A program made the translations under genes and the position numbers. Source: Cristatella mucedo (taxonomy: Eukaryota > Bryozoa > Phylactolaemata > Cristatellidae). From it: a stretch of DNA of 64,000 nucleotides. The notes beneath the pieces are model-generated. The model had not been told where the DNA came from. It searched no databases and was given only the letters and a program-made list of their open reading frames with translations. The stretch lies in assembly GCA_009760855.2 (NCBI GenBank), contig WPIO01000071.1:807001-871000 (forward strand). The letters run 5' to 3'. Below are positions 22,601 through 34,530 of the stretch, piece by piece (within the stretch, counting starts at the first letter, position 1; each line of letters starts with the position of its first letter).

Positions 22601-24871
22601 TATTATTATTATTACCTCATTATCGACTCCCAGACGCCCGTCTTGAAGAGCATGTCCATCTCGACGCGAACCACGTCGGCCTCCTTCATTAGCGGGATCA
22701 TTTTCGCTGCAACGAACAAACAAACGACTCGCAGTGAGCGCTCGCCCGACATTTTAGTGCTCGTCGCTCTGTCCGAGATGAACGATTAGAAAGTTTTACG
22801 CCGTTTCAATAGGAATTTATCCAATAGAAATCCAATAAAAATTGGTAAAGCTTTCGCACCCGTACTTTGAGCGCGATTTTCAATTCAGCTGCTTCAGCTA
22901 GTCTCGGCTCCAGGAGAAAGCTTGCGGCAAACTTGCACACTCGTAAAGCGAGGTATCAGCCTTCAATTGCCCTGTCGTGGGCTGACGAGACCTGGCGAGA
23001 CGTGCGTGGATATGGAGTGCCCGGACGTGCCTGGATAGAGATTGATTTCGCTTTTAGTTAAAGCCGCGAGAGTAAATTACGGTATTGTGCTCCGATATAG
23101 TTCCTGTCCACGTGCGACCGCTAGGCTCTGAATGAGAGTGCCGCACCAGCGGCCGCGTCACGTGATCGCTCCCAAAGAGGTTCTGCATTGGCCGACGTGG
23201 CGGCGTAGCTAATTGGTCGGTGGGGTGAGGTCGTGGGCTTAAGGTGCTGTAGCGGTCCGCCTTCGGGGTCGGGACCACTGCAAGCAACTCAGGCTTTTGG
23301 TGGCTTATTCTAGTCGGGCTTCGGGAGTTCTCACGCAGTTTACTCCGTCGGTCCGATGCTTTCGGCACCCATTTGTGGCCGCCTATGTTTCAACCGCTCT
23401 GCAGCACTGCACTACACCGTCCACCGGTAGAGAGCCGGGGCACGAGCTTCTGTGCGGTTACACGTCTGGTCTACAGCTGCCACGGGCATCTTTTTTTCAT
23501 GCGAGCTCGGCTGCAAGCAACAGCAGACGCTCGCTGCGTCTAGCTGACCGACTGCAGATGGCGTGCGCGCCCTTTCAAACGGTCGAAGTTTGCCGCCATT
23601 AGTCTGCCGCTTCGGTCAGCCAGTGCAGCTCGCTCAGTGTATAGTAACAGCTGCTGGCTGCGCGTTGGCTTGCTTGCTACTCACGCGACCCGGACGCCGC
23701 CATTATCGCCTCATCCATCGTCATTTCTTTGCCGTTGATCACCATTGCATCCGTCGTGCGATGCAGAATCTGAAAATCCAGAAGCGAGAAAAGACTGTTA
23801 CTTCGATAGCGGCTGCTGCTCTTGTGAACTGCGACTTGCGACTGCGGAAGCGGAAGCTTCATCCACTTCCAACCAATGGCGGCCTGTCATGCAACCGCCG
23901 CTCGAAAGGTTTCCGGTCCCTCTTTGTCGTGTCGTTAGTAGCGACGACATCGCTACTGGCAAGAGGCGCTGGCCGCCAGGGCAGGACATCCTGCACGGAG
24001 CACGTGGCCGCCCGAGCTTCGCTCGGAAAATAATCCCGTCACAGCGAACGCTTCCGGCGTCGTTAAGATATCTGGTATCGCGGCGTTCTTTGGGCGGCGA
24101 AGTGAGAACTTTTTTGCGTTTTAACGCATAGTTGCCGTCGCGGAAAAGTTCATTCGATCGTCCGACTTCCCCGCTGCCCTGGTTGTCCCGCCGCCCTTGA
24201 ACAAGTACCGCCCACTAATTTGGCACCTGTTTTTCGCCTCGTCGCGGACCTGGATCTCAGATCTCACTCAGTCTCAGTTCGCTTACTTGCGCCCAGCGCC
24301 TTTCTCAGGCTTTGCACGCTGCAGTGACTGCCTCAGGAGCCGCTCTGCTGAGCGTCGCGCAAGTGCACGCATGCAGGATCAGCTGCGTGCGGTAGCAGCG
24401 GATCCTGCCTGCGTGAGGCGCACGGGAGCAAACGGCGACCACCTCCGTCCTAGCTGATTAAACAGCCTCGTTTTACATAGCGACAGAAGAACCTTTACGG
24501 CTATCATCACCACTTGCAGTGGCGATAAAAAAACGTCCACCGCAGGAATCGAACCCACGACCTCGGAATCGAGGTCGAGAAAGCAACCGCCTTATCTAGG
24601 GTGCCATCACGGCTCTGTCTCTGTCTGCTTGTCTGTTTTGCCGCCGATGACGCCGGCGGCTCCACCGTCGCCGTCATCGGCGGCAGCGGATGGTCAGACG
24701 GTGTCACGGCGAACGAAGGCGACGCGGCGGCGGGGGCGGCGGCACCGAGGCGCTAGCGTGCATAGACGCCAGCGGCGGCGGCGCACTGACCAGCAGGAAG
24801 ACGATGGCTGCCAGCATGGCGGCGAGCTCCATTCGCGCTTCACTTCTGCAGCTTTCGTCTCGGCCGATCAT
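19621..24871 (-). CDS. Astacin metalloprotease C with one ShKT domain (intact)
   Basis: A predicted secreted zinc endopeptidase of family M12A. Minus-strand exons: 24,791-24,871; 23,685-23,769; 22,616-22,706; 22,327-22,430; 22,017-22,204; 21,583-21,786; 21,376-21,502; 20,413-20,514; 19,621-20,063. All have GT/AG borders and matching phases, giving 474 aa. Residues 1-27 hold a hydrophobic signal core (LAAMLAAIVFLL). Residues 28-86 form the propeptide, with VEMD at 70-73 where astacins usually have the FxGD aspartate switch. A basic site (RRHSRK, 93-98) precedes the mature chain. The active site is HELGHAIGLLH at 189-199 (His189, Glu190, His193, His199); the Met-turn SVMHYG has Met246 and Tyr248. 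A six-Cys EGF-like exon spans about 294-327. The ShKT at 387-421 has six Cys, with Arg at the usual Trp. A basic Ala/Thr/Pro tail follows. Met14 is an alternative start, aligned with the start of E. Confidence 0.87.
21093..21257 (-). mobile_element. tRNA-derived SINE
   Basis: Minus-strand copy in intron 7 of gene C, at the position of the SINE in relic A. The reversed B-box region (GAATCGAACGC) has one change from the family. Confidence 0.8.
21583..21786 (-). CDS. Exon 6 of gene C: zinc-binding site and Met-turn
   Basis: 204 nt, phase 0 at both ends. It encodes KDVLVHELGHAIG and ends SVMHYGTY before GTGAGT. The exon is the same length in A, B, C, D and E, and is where the C-like and E-like halves of gene D meet. 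The Met-turn Tyr codon is 21,592-21,594 (TAC). Confidence 0.9.
24449..24613 (-). mobile_element. tRNA-derived SINE
   Basis: Minus-strand copy in intron 1 of gene C. The reversed B box is intact (GGAATCGAACCC). The copy at 44,172-44,336 in gene D is its duplicate. Confidence 0.8.
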
Positions 24872-24910
24872 GGTTAAGATACCGAGGCCTCGGTTAGCTC
24901 AAGAGGAGCT

Positions 24911-24926
24911 GCGGAGCGTATTTAAG
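24911..24926 (-). promoter_or_regulatory. Shared TATA-like core promoter element, gene C
   Basis: Same GCGGAGCGTATTTAAG string as upstream of B, D and E. It ends 40 bases before the first ATG of C and about 79 before the second (24,830-24,832). If transcription starts about 30 bases past the TATA-like core, the first ATG has a leader of under 20 bases, so the second may be used. Confidence 0.72.
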
Positions 24927-25329
24927 TGCTCTCTCGGCGACCTCTACCCTCCTAACGCCCACGACAGCTGCAGACGGTACGGCTAGCTCAAAGACGGTGA
25001 ACCATTTGGGGAGTGGGTAACAACTGTTTTGTCGAATTCCAGCGCGTCGCCATTATGCCTCTTCTGTGCGAGGCGTTCATCCAATAATACTCCTAGCGTC
25101 TGAGGCAGCGTCTTGCGACATGAGGCCAATTGCGCGCTCCACTTGACGCGTAAGCTCGATACTCGACGACCTCGGCCTTGAATGTCCGCTTCGCTCCATC
25201 AACCGGACGCCCTAGCGATGGAATTGCCAGAGAGCCCGAGTCACGTGGCCAACGCCAGCCTCGCCGGCGCTGCAAAGCAACGTAATCGCTTTACAGCAAG
25301 GACAGAGAAATTCGACCTGACCTGTTTAC

Positions 25330-26385
25330 CAGACTTGCCGAACTTAATTAGGAATGCCAGCATGGCTGCATGTATTGGTGTCAGTTGCACACGGATGGCA
25401 GCAAACTTTCTTAAATTGAATGATGATAAAAACCAATGTACTGTTTACGCACAGACCGAGTGCGATACGAAAGTTTTAAAGGTTTACGCTCTCAATCGGC
25501 TCTGCCAAAATACGTCCTGTTGAGTCTGAGCGAAATCTAGATCTATCCTGTTCGAAAGTGACCTTTCATTAGACGACCAAAACAGCTCCACAGTGTGTCC
25601 GCCTACTTTCAGCTAAGCAACGTTGCTAAAATTCAAGTTTGCTTAGACTAGGATGCAACATCTAAAATGGTCCATGCATTCATTCGTGATATTGCGTCTC
25701 GACGTTTGTAACTCAATGCTCGCTGGTCTACCGGCCTGTGCATTCAGGCGCTTACAGCTTGTGGAAAGCTCACCAGCCAGGCTTCTCTGTCGTAAGCGTC
25801 GTAGTTGCCACATCTCGCCACTTTTCACCGACCTGCAGCGGCTTTCGGTCAAGCAGCGGATTGACTTGAAGGTTTCTTACACTCACTTGTAGGTCCCTTC
25901 ATTCTTTGACTCCAGCCTACCTATTAGAGCTACTTTCCAGAAGGCATGCCACTTGCTTCTTGAAATGTAATCGTGTACTTATACGCCGTACGAGTTTCAA
26001 ATCCTTTATAGACCGTGCCTTTAGTTCGCATGCTCCCACAGCCTGGAATTCGCTTCCGACTTGCGTCACTTACATCTCATGACTTGGCCACATTTAAAAA
26101 GAAACTAATAACGCATCTGTGTATTAGATCATGTATTGGGTTCATTTTATTCGTCTTGTATGTCCTTTTGCGTGCTGACATTGCGTACGCTGCCACTAAC
26201 TGTATTAGCATGCTGACCCAATGCATGTCACACCTAACCATGCTTGATTTCATTGAGCATGCTATAACTAACCACTCGATCATGCTTCCTGTGCAGCGAA
26301 TGTAAAGTGCCAAGAAACAGATTAAGTTCTTTGGGGGCCTGACATCAAATCTGTTAATATGAAATAATTATTACTATTTTTACTA
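25330..26385 (+). mobile_element. LINE family 1, 3' part (reverse transcriptase C-terminus and tail)
   Basis: A 5'-truncated relic. It starts near CTRMAANFLKLNDDK, runs through VCNSMLAGLPACAFRRLQL and WNSLPTCV, and ends in the family tail (GTAAAGTGCCAAGAAA) and an ATT-rich end. It matches the minus-strand LINE at 60.97-62.58 kb. One extra T near 25,871 relative to the duplicate shifts the frame. Confidence 0.8.
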
Positions 26386-26729
26386 TTAAATTTTGAAAGC
26401 GCCCTATCAGAGCCGCTTTGCGTTCCGGGCACTGGGCATACGCTGGAAATTAATTTCGGTGGTGGACTAGCGACAACGCCCACAACTTCAGCACGCTCGC
26501 GAACTCTCAAAAACAGGGCACGTGCGCCCTGGCTGAGCGTATGCTGTGAGCGTGAGCTGTCAAATCATAGCGTCCTTTTCAAATTTCAAATCGGGCGATA
26601 ATGTAGTGTCAGTCGGTAGTGAGCTCGAGGCCGCCGGAGCGAACCAGTTAATGGCACTGCTGGCTCCAATTACTCAAGCTCGGTGAGAGACCTAGCGGAA
26701 CGACTCGCCTCAGACGGACGGCTGGTACG

Positions 26730-27160
26730 ATGGGAACCCGGATTAGGCAGTATTTTCGACGACTAGGCCGGAGCGAGAGAGCGAGGGAACCAACTAGTGA
26801 ATCATGGACCGTTGAAACAATACACCTCCTCTTAACGAGCGACTTCTAGTCTTTCGGTAAATGTGTTGTGCATCTACGATGGGCTGACAAGGACAGAGGT
26901 AAGTTTTTAAATCCCTTGAAACTCGTGCACTCGTAATTTAGAGAGTGCCAAATAGCTGGGCTTCACAAATCGAGCTATTCAAACAACACTTGTATAAGCT
27001 CAGATGCAAGATATGCTTCATTTCTAAAAGCTCAGAGAAAAAACGCAGAGACGTTGGAGACATTAAATACTTGGAGGCGGAACAGCTGAAATTGGTTGGG
27101 ACACAATTTGGCAGGTGGATATCCGAGGGTAGATAACTCCAAAGCGGTTGACTTAGCCAG
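26730..27160. repeat. Interspersed repeat R1 (unclassified)
   Basis: Begins near ACCCGGATTAGGCAGTATTT and runs through GGGAACCAACTAGTGAATC to about AATTGGTTGGGAC. Full or partial copies occur at 46,453-46,880, 36,118-36,171, 48,841-48,883 plus 50,083-50,370, and 60,660-60,745. No protein signature is visible. Confidence 0.65.
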
Positions 27161-27217
27161 CGAGTCGTGTGCGTCAGAGAGGCAGCTGCATTTTCGCCTT
27201 TAGGCATAATGCTAGAT

Positions 27218-27390
27218 CGGTGAGCCGTAATAGCTCGCTAGGTAAGGCGGTTGCTTTTCACGACCTCGGCCCCGAGATCGTGGGTTCGAATCCTGTGGTG
27301 GGCAATTCTTTATCGCCACTGCAAGCGGTGGGGATAGCCGTAAAGGCTCTTCCGTTGCTATACAAAAAGAGGCTGTTAAATTAGCTAGCA
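27218..27390 (+). mobile_element. tRNA-derived SINE
   Basis: Plus-strand copy with an A-box-like region (TAGCTCGCTAGGTAAGG) and an intact B box (GGTTCGAATCC). The tail carries AAAAAGAGGCTG. It lies about 2.3 kb upstream of the gene C promoter. Confidence 0.82.
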
Positions 27391-29999
27391 TTTTTTTTAG
27401 TTTATGCAGTTAGTGTTATGTAGTATTTTAGTTCGTTTACATTGCCTTTATGGCTAGCTGTGAAGTCTTCTTGAAGACATTTGCAAAATGTTGTCAGTTA
27501 TTAAAGATGACTCCTAAATTTTGAACACAATGTGACGGTCCTTAAAGCACATCGTCAATTATAATGGCAAAGTCTTTTTATCCAGCCCCATTTTTAAGAG
27601 TAAAGTAAGTAGCAATTGCGTTGTGTCGTCGTTCAGTTTAGGAATTGTGCCGACATCAAGGATCGAGTGCCGGCGGCAAGGCTAGCATTGTCTACTAGTA
27701 GCAGCATCGGATTCAAATGGTTTAAACGACTAACAGAAATGAGTATCGTTAGCACAGAATTGATAGTCGGTCTCTTGACCCATTAAACTTGACCTATGAT
27801 CCATTGATCATGAACCTTGGAAGAAGTGATTGCGATTGACTTGATCATCGTCAGTCTCATTTTTCTCACAGCGGCGTTCCTGCCTACGCTTTACATTGAG
27901 CGAGTCTTTAGAACATAGTTCGTAGCATGAAAGAAATCTCGACCACTCTTTACGTGGCAGAATGTGCGCGAACGTACGAGGATGTGCGAGAAGGTACGGG
28001 AATGTGCGAATGCATAATGTACGGGACCATGCTCGTCAAGGTCACTCATAAGTGTCACGTTCACTGCTTCAGTGAAGGTGTCAAGGCTGCTGGCCGAGTC
28101 TGGGTGCCGATGAATAATACCTGCGCATCACTAATACCAAATGAATGAATATGAATACATAAAGAAAGAATAGAAATAAATAATTAATTATAAAAATGAA
28201 TATCGCTCGCATATTTCAAATATTTCTCTGAATCATTGCTTTTTAAGTGGAGTCGCAGACTAGGCTCGACGCTGCCCCACTTACATCTTAAAAGAAGCCG
28301 GATGCATTGGATATCAGACAGTACGAAAACCATTCACCACAGACTTAAGAGATATGATTGATTAGTAATTGTAGGCATTGCACCGTTAAATCTCTAGAAA
28401 CTCACACGGTGAGAAGCCGAGAAGAAACGAGATTGTGGGCGGGCGGCTGGTGCAGCAGGACCGATTGTCACGAGATACTACCTGTGCGGTCAAGCGTCAA
28501 AGAGAGAACTGGCAAAAACTCTGCGTAGCGATCTTACTCGTCAACCACGAAGTAAGTCCTCAAAAATTCAAAAACACCAATACTTTCATCCCAGCGTAGT
28601 AATAAAGCTCACTTTGTACCTTGCCCAAAGAGTCGCGGTCGCAATGCCTTCACTTGATGCAACGAAAGTAGCTTAAGTATTTATTTTGAATACCCTTTAC
28701 TTGTTGCAATGCACTCAAAGTGGCAGAAATCTAATAATAATATAATAATATCATATATATATATATATATACATAATATAGATATATTATAATATATATA
28801 TGTATATAATAATCTAATAATGGAATGAATGGCTACGACCGTTGTTGGCAAGTAAACGCTAAGAGTCAACTCTGATGCTGCATACAATAGATGGCTTGTA
28901 TTTCCTTCTTAAATGAAACGAATCTGATCAATTTTGCCATTTCTATTGTGCCGCAGATTTATTTCATTCACATTGCGGGCCATCTAAAACTGCAATATAG
29001 ACAGGCTGACCATTTTTTAGCGATTCATAAGCGTGCTCAGACGACCCAGTTGCGGGCATGAGAATATGAGAGTCTTGTGGAGCATTCGAAGTTCCGGCAG
29101 CAGACAAATTTTCGCAGCCGCACTGCTGTTCAATTTCGACGGGATAAGCATAATACCTGATTCTAGCCTGATCATCAAATGGTGGCGAGGCGTCTCGAAG
29201 ATTTATGTAGGATGGCTCGATTGTATCGGAACTATTTAGCCTGGCGTATTTGTATGGCAGAGAGCCGGCGGTTCTTGAGGGATAACTTGCTTCGTAGACT
29301 CCGGGCCCCCGGGTTCGTGGTGCCTGGCTTTCGGCATGTCACGTGAACATGCTTTGAGTCGGAAGTCAAATTTTGAGACGCTGAGAGCTCAATTTCTTGC
29401 GACCCTCTGCCAGCAGAGGATTTTTGTGAAAGAAACATTATGGCGAAAACTACCGGATAAAAATATGTTAGGCCAACGAGTTAATGTCGTCCTCACAGTA
29501 AAATGCTTTGACTACGAAATGCGACGATTCATCACATTACGCGTCTAAATCTGATGCCCATTAGAAAGGTGTGCTAAAGGCGGGACGTGGAAAAGATGGC
29601 GTACTTACTGAGACATTTAAAATCCCTTTAGTTAAAATTAAGTGGAGCATTTAGAAATGCTTGCGTAAAATATAAAGTCACGAATGAACAATACGCAAAA
29701 CCTTCGTGCGTATTTTTAGAATTTAAAATACTAGAAACTGGTATGCGAGTGTGTCGCAGCCTGAAGTCGTGGGCATTATCAGAGCAACTCAAGTTTAGAA
29801 TTTGCGGTAGGTATGTCACCACAAAATACGTAACCTCTTTTGGCATATTGTGAGTCCAGTCGTTATGAAGACTAATGCTAGCACCAGCACTGATGGTATC
29901 ACTGAAGCAGCAACCATAGCAAATATATTGAGGATCCGTGCAATGAACAGAGGGCAGCCATTGTAGAAGAGTGAAAGCGAGAGTGATAGCGGGTCCCTG

Positions 30000-30260
30000 T
30001 GATTCGTCCTTCATGTGCTCGTGCGTGCTGACACTGTGCATGCTGCCACTAACCGCGCTTACATGCAGACCCTGTGCATGTCACCCCTAACCATGCTATT
30101 CGTGCTGTTCATCAAGTATGATACATGTACTCACCGTTCAATCGCGTTTTCGTTTGCCGCAAATGTAAAGCGCCTAGAAAATGAGATTGAAAAAAAAAGA
30201 TCGAAAGAGATTGAGTTCTCCGACGGTGCTTGATCAAGTGCATTAACGTTATTACTAATT
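30000..30260 (+). mobile_element. LINE family 1 3' tail fragment
   Basis: Contains the family 3' sequence CATGCTGCCACTAACC, then TGTAAAGCGCCTAGAAA and an ATT-type end. It matches the complement of 60,965-61,220. No reverse transcriptase remains. Confidence 0.7.
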
Positions 30261-32149
30261 AAGTGGAAGTGACGGTCTGCAGACGCTCGAAGCTGCCTCC
30301 CACTTATGAAATGCTAGCCAATCAATCAGACAGCGCCTGCTGTGCTCATTCATGCTCAAACCGACCCAGCCATTGTTCAGTGGTCACGTGTCGCTCCCTT
30401 CGCTTCGCTCTTCATTCCCTTCTGCCCGACCCAATGACGACACTGGCTTTTCTTTTGGTGCAAAGATCTAGCGAGAACATGTCGCGGATAGCGAGGGCTT
30501 TCTCAGCAGGACAGGAGCGCGGAGCCGCGTGGAGCCACGTGGAGGCTGCTGCTGTTGGCTCAGTGGGAAGCTGCTAAGAGGTTGCGAATAATAAGATTAA
30601 TGCGCTGAGTAATGCTCAAAATGACGCACTGAATAAGGAGATTGATCTTGAATGCAAAGAGATTGCATGTCATCACGCGACAAAGGAAAGTGTCAAAAAG
30701 CAGGCGTGGAAAAGCAAGTTAGACAGGCAGGCGTGAGCGTGGAATCAAGGAACGCAGAAGCTGCATCCGACACGCTAGCCTCGACGGAGCGCAGTTAGCT
30801 AGCTCTGGAATTCTGAAAACAAGAATGCCAATTCTCCGGTAACAAGAAGGTAGCATTTCTCGCTGGGATATGCTCTAATTTTGGCAGAAGGGATCTTGCA
30901 ATCTGGTATCCAACCTTCAGCTTTTGCCTTGCCCTTTTTTAGATTGACGGACCGGTGGATTTTTCCTTTACGTGTGCGGCCATGCAGTGGGATTAGCCTA
31001 AGATTTGTCCATTGTGGGCGCATGTATGCTGACAGTGCGCAAGTTTCCAAGTTGCCAGATTTACGTGCAGATACTGAGCGCGTCGCCCTAACCATGTTAT
31101 GCTTGTTGACGTCGTGCATGTTACCGCTGACCACACGATCACACGTTTCATCCTAAGCATAGGCACCGTGAAAGAGACTTTGCTCTTTCACGATGCTGTA
31201 CAAATGTATTCTTAACGTAAAATACGCTAGACGTTAGCCATTACTCTGACATTTAGTTAGTCGGTTGCCTGCTGGGGAGGGAGACATGCTGCTGCTGCTG
31301 CGATGACTTGATCCGACTGGGCACACGGCCACACGGCCGCCGACTGAGAAACTGGCAAACTCACGGAGAGAGTGGCATTTACTAGCGCCTCACTGAGGCG
31401 CGGTGGGTGGGGGCGAACGTGGCTACGCTTCCCTTTTCCTGCATGCGGAATGCGAACGTGCCCGCGAACCGGAGTAGAGATAGCACGAAGGAAGCGGTAG
31501 GCATAGTAGCAATAATATTATATATGATATAATATAATATTATATATAATATAATATAATATATCACTAGAGATCGCACGAAGTGAGCATTAGGCGAACA
31601 TGAAGGCGCGGTACTGGTCTCCTGCCGCTCGTTGTGCGGCGGACGCGTCGATGCTGCCACGCTCGCACGCTCGCTATCCATCCGACCGGATGCGACCGGT
31701 CGGAAAGCTGTGCACAGTATGCTCGGACGAGCCGCTCGCCTTGGGTTGACAACGCCAAGAGAGCCGGGATCGGACGAATCGCCAACTTAGCAGGCTGTTG
31801 CCCAGCTGCTGCTGCCGTGCAATCAATCCGGCAGTGAGCAGCGTTTTAGAGAGACGCTGCCACTCAAACACTACGTTTAGTCATCGATCTGCATGCACAG
31901 GGAAGTAAAGACAGCACAACATTATACCATGCTATACTATACTACAAGCTGTGTAACATATAGCGTAGATCATGTTATATTTCGATGCTGAAATGCACTA
32001 GCATTGTATGGCGGACGGCACTCATCGTTCGAGCAGCGTAGTTTCTCCTTCGGTCGGGCTCTACTTGTAGCATCGGAGAGCTTTTATTCTGCTAGTTTCC
32101 AATCCTCAATTCAGTACGAGAGAGTAAACTTTGTTGCCTATCTTTCTCA

Positions 32150-32420
32150 TCTTCTATAATTATTAACTATATATGTAATAACATAATTATAATAATAAAA
32201 TTTATATAATTATATAATTATATATAATTATATAATTATAATATATATATATAATATTATATATATATTTTATAATTATAATTATAATATATATATATAT
32301 ATTATAATTATATAGTAAAAATAATTATCAGCTATATATATATATATATATATAATATGATATATTACAATTATATATCTATATTATAATTATCTATATT
32401 ATATTATAATTATAAACACT
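32150..32420. repeat. AT-rich simple sequence
   Basis: Runs of TATAATTATA and TATATATA with little else. Confidence 0.9.
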
Positions 32421-32433
32421 AATTATCTTATAT

Positions 32434-32540
32434 TGGCAGCAAATCTAAAGCGCAGAGAATGACATTAGGTTCTCTGTGGGCACTTTATCAAGTGCATAAT
32501 TATTATTATTATATTATATTATATTATTTAATTATTAAAT
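32434..32540 (+). mobile_element. LINE family 1 terminal fragment
   Basis: About 100 bases matching the last part of the family 1 tail: GGCAGCAAATCTAAAGCGC, GGGCACTTTATCAAGTGC and a following (ATT)n run. Confidence 0.6.
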
Positions 32541-32740
32541 TAATTATTATTGTGTTGTTTTATTTATCGGCGGCAGTCATTCTAAGCGAACAAAGCCTTG
32601 TTGCTGTTAGCACAAGAGAAAAATTATTCGTTGGAGGTGCAAGGACTGCGGAAGTAAGACTTACAGTCTAGAGGACTCCGACCAACAGAGGTTGATGTGC
32701 ACTCACATGATCATGGTTACGTAAAAGAAACAGCTGATTT

Positions 32741-32907
32741 AAATCCTAGCTGATTAAACAGCCTCTTTTTGTATAGCGACAGAAGAGCCTTTACGGCTAT
32801 CACCACCGCTTTCAGTGGCAATGAAGAGTCGCCCACAGCCGGAATCGACCCCACAACCTCGGGACCGAGGTCGCGAAAGCAACCGCCTTACCTAGTGTGC
32901 CATCACT
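32741..32907 (-). mobile_element. tRNA-derived SINE
   Basis: Minus-strand copy, nearly full length. The B-box region is slightly changed (GGAATCGACCCC on the plus strand). Present only in the C-D spacer. Confidence 0.8.
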
Positions 32908-34460
32908 GATTTAGTGTTGAGACTGAAAATGACGGCTAGAGGAGGCAGCATCTGGTGCTGCAGATAGTAGGATTTGAGGGCTTTACAAGACTTGCGGGTA
33001 ACATTCAACATTTTTCTTCGTATGCTCCATTCGAAGAGCAAGTTATCTATGCCAGTTTCTATAAACAGGACATGCAGCCAAATGTATTGTGATCGCGGCA
33101 AAGCGATGAGTTTTAGCACTCACTGAGGAGACTTCATGATCACATTGAGTGGCTCTACTAATACGAACTTATGCGTCAGGACTAGAGATATAGCACTTCG
33201 TGAAATTCAGTAGCTAGCTCAGAGGGTAGGCGTTGAGTCATTACCTAATTAAATGGTAAATAAATTGATGTGATACATTTTAAACGAAGCGTGAGACCCG
33301 CCGATTCATGACCGCAGATAATTTTTGGGGGGACTGTTTATTATGTGTCCATGCTTGCTGGCATTAAGTAGGCAATAATTGAATCTAGCATGTGCTCCTT
33401 TTTCGATCTCAGCGGTGATCGTTATACTATCATTATACTATCATTATTATAATGACAATTATGTTTTAATCTAATAACATTAATATATTGAGAAATTTTA
33501 TGTAATAACATAAAATAATAATAATTAGTTGTGATAATATTTATAGTTATAATAACTATAATTAGACGACAATAGATATTAGGATATATTACAACAGCGA
33601 TGGTATAATGATCAATATTATACTGATCGTTATGACGATATCAGAGTATAATGATCGCTAATTTCACATGTTGCTCGTTATCGGATCCAGCGAATGTTAG
33701 AACGGGAGAGCCGACTTCAGTCGCTGGATCGATATTTACAGTCGAATGAAAAAAAATTTGAATTCAAAATTAAGCTGACTTAGCCTTTGGCATAACTTGA
33801 AGTGTTATTCGCATGCAACTGCAGGTTATGCTTAGGAACCACAGCCATTTTAAATCCAAAGAGCGTGAGCAGCTTGTTCACCTGAAGAGCTTGTTTGCTG
33901 CACGAGATATCAGACGTACGGATACATAAATATATATACGGGCAATGAAGGTTAAAACAAAATATACAATCTGATGCGCTTGTGCCAACACGTACATTAG
34001 ATGCGTGTGCGTGGCACATCCCTCATTCCGACATAAATGTATTTGCTTATTTACTACTTATAATAATGATACATGTATGTAGTACCCTTTGATGCTGACA
34101 GCAGTTGCTGAAACGTCACTGGTTGTAGGGAAATCGAAGTTCATTTTAATCAGTGCAACTTACCAGTAGCATCGATGCTGCTGTTCTCTTTGAGAAGATC
34201 CACTAGGAAGATTGGTGGACCTAACTTAATCCAATAGCTTAACGACTGCGTCAGGTAATATCGGATCTTGCTAGCAAGTTCCAATCAAAATTCTCGGCTG
34301 ACCAGTCCACAGAATAGCTCAGACTATGGCTTTACAGTCTGAACAATGCTGACCACGGTCGGGTCTTTCTGCATAGTCAGTCCTTCGAGCAGCTTTTGAC
34401 GTGTTTAATCAACCCAGCTTTCCAAAGTGAACGTTTAGTTATCTTCTAGAAAATTTATTG

Positions 34461-34530
34461 ATGGATCACGTAATGGATCACGTGATGGATCACGTGATGG
34501 ATCGCGTGATAGATCGCGGGATAGACGACG
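34461..34530. repeat. Tandem ATGGATCACGTG repeat
   Basis: About five units of 13 bp (consensus GGATCACGTGATG), drifting into GGATCGCGTGATA. Perfect CACGTG palindromes recur, so the array is a cluster of E-box-like sites, though no gene is nearby. Confidence 0.8.

Larger units (their letters stand above)
21595..27914. repeat. Segmental duplication, first copy (5' half of C and its upstream flank)
   Basis: Near-identical to 40,373-47,637, from exon 6 of C through the promoter to about 3 kb past it. Long runs such as about 24,960-25,870 match with no visible difference. The main differences are a replaced block in intron 2 (D carries about 1.1 kb in place of about 0.2 kb) and a cluster of changes in the SINE near 27.3 kb. 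Confidence 0.9.

Noticed and set aside
27927-28148. A 73-codon plus-strand frame with several cysteines.
   Set aside because: No recognisable domain, splice context or counterpart; consistent with chance.
29270-29330. GGGTTCGTGG, a possible Pol III B box.
   Set aside because: No A box, tRNA-like arms or SINE body around it.
30881-31180. Possible further LINE tail (GCTGACAGTGCGC and CCCTAACCATG resemble the family 1 tail).
   Set aside because: Matches are short and interrupted, too weak to call.
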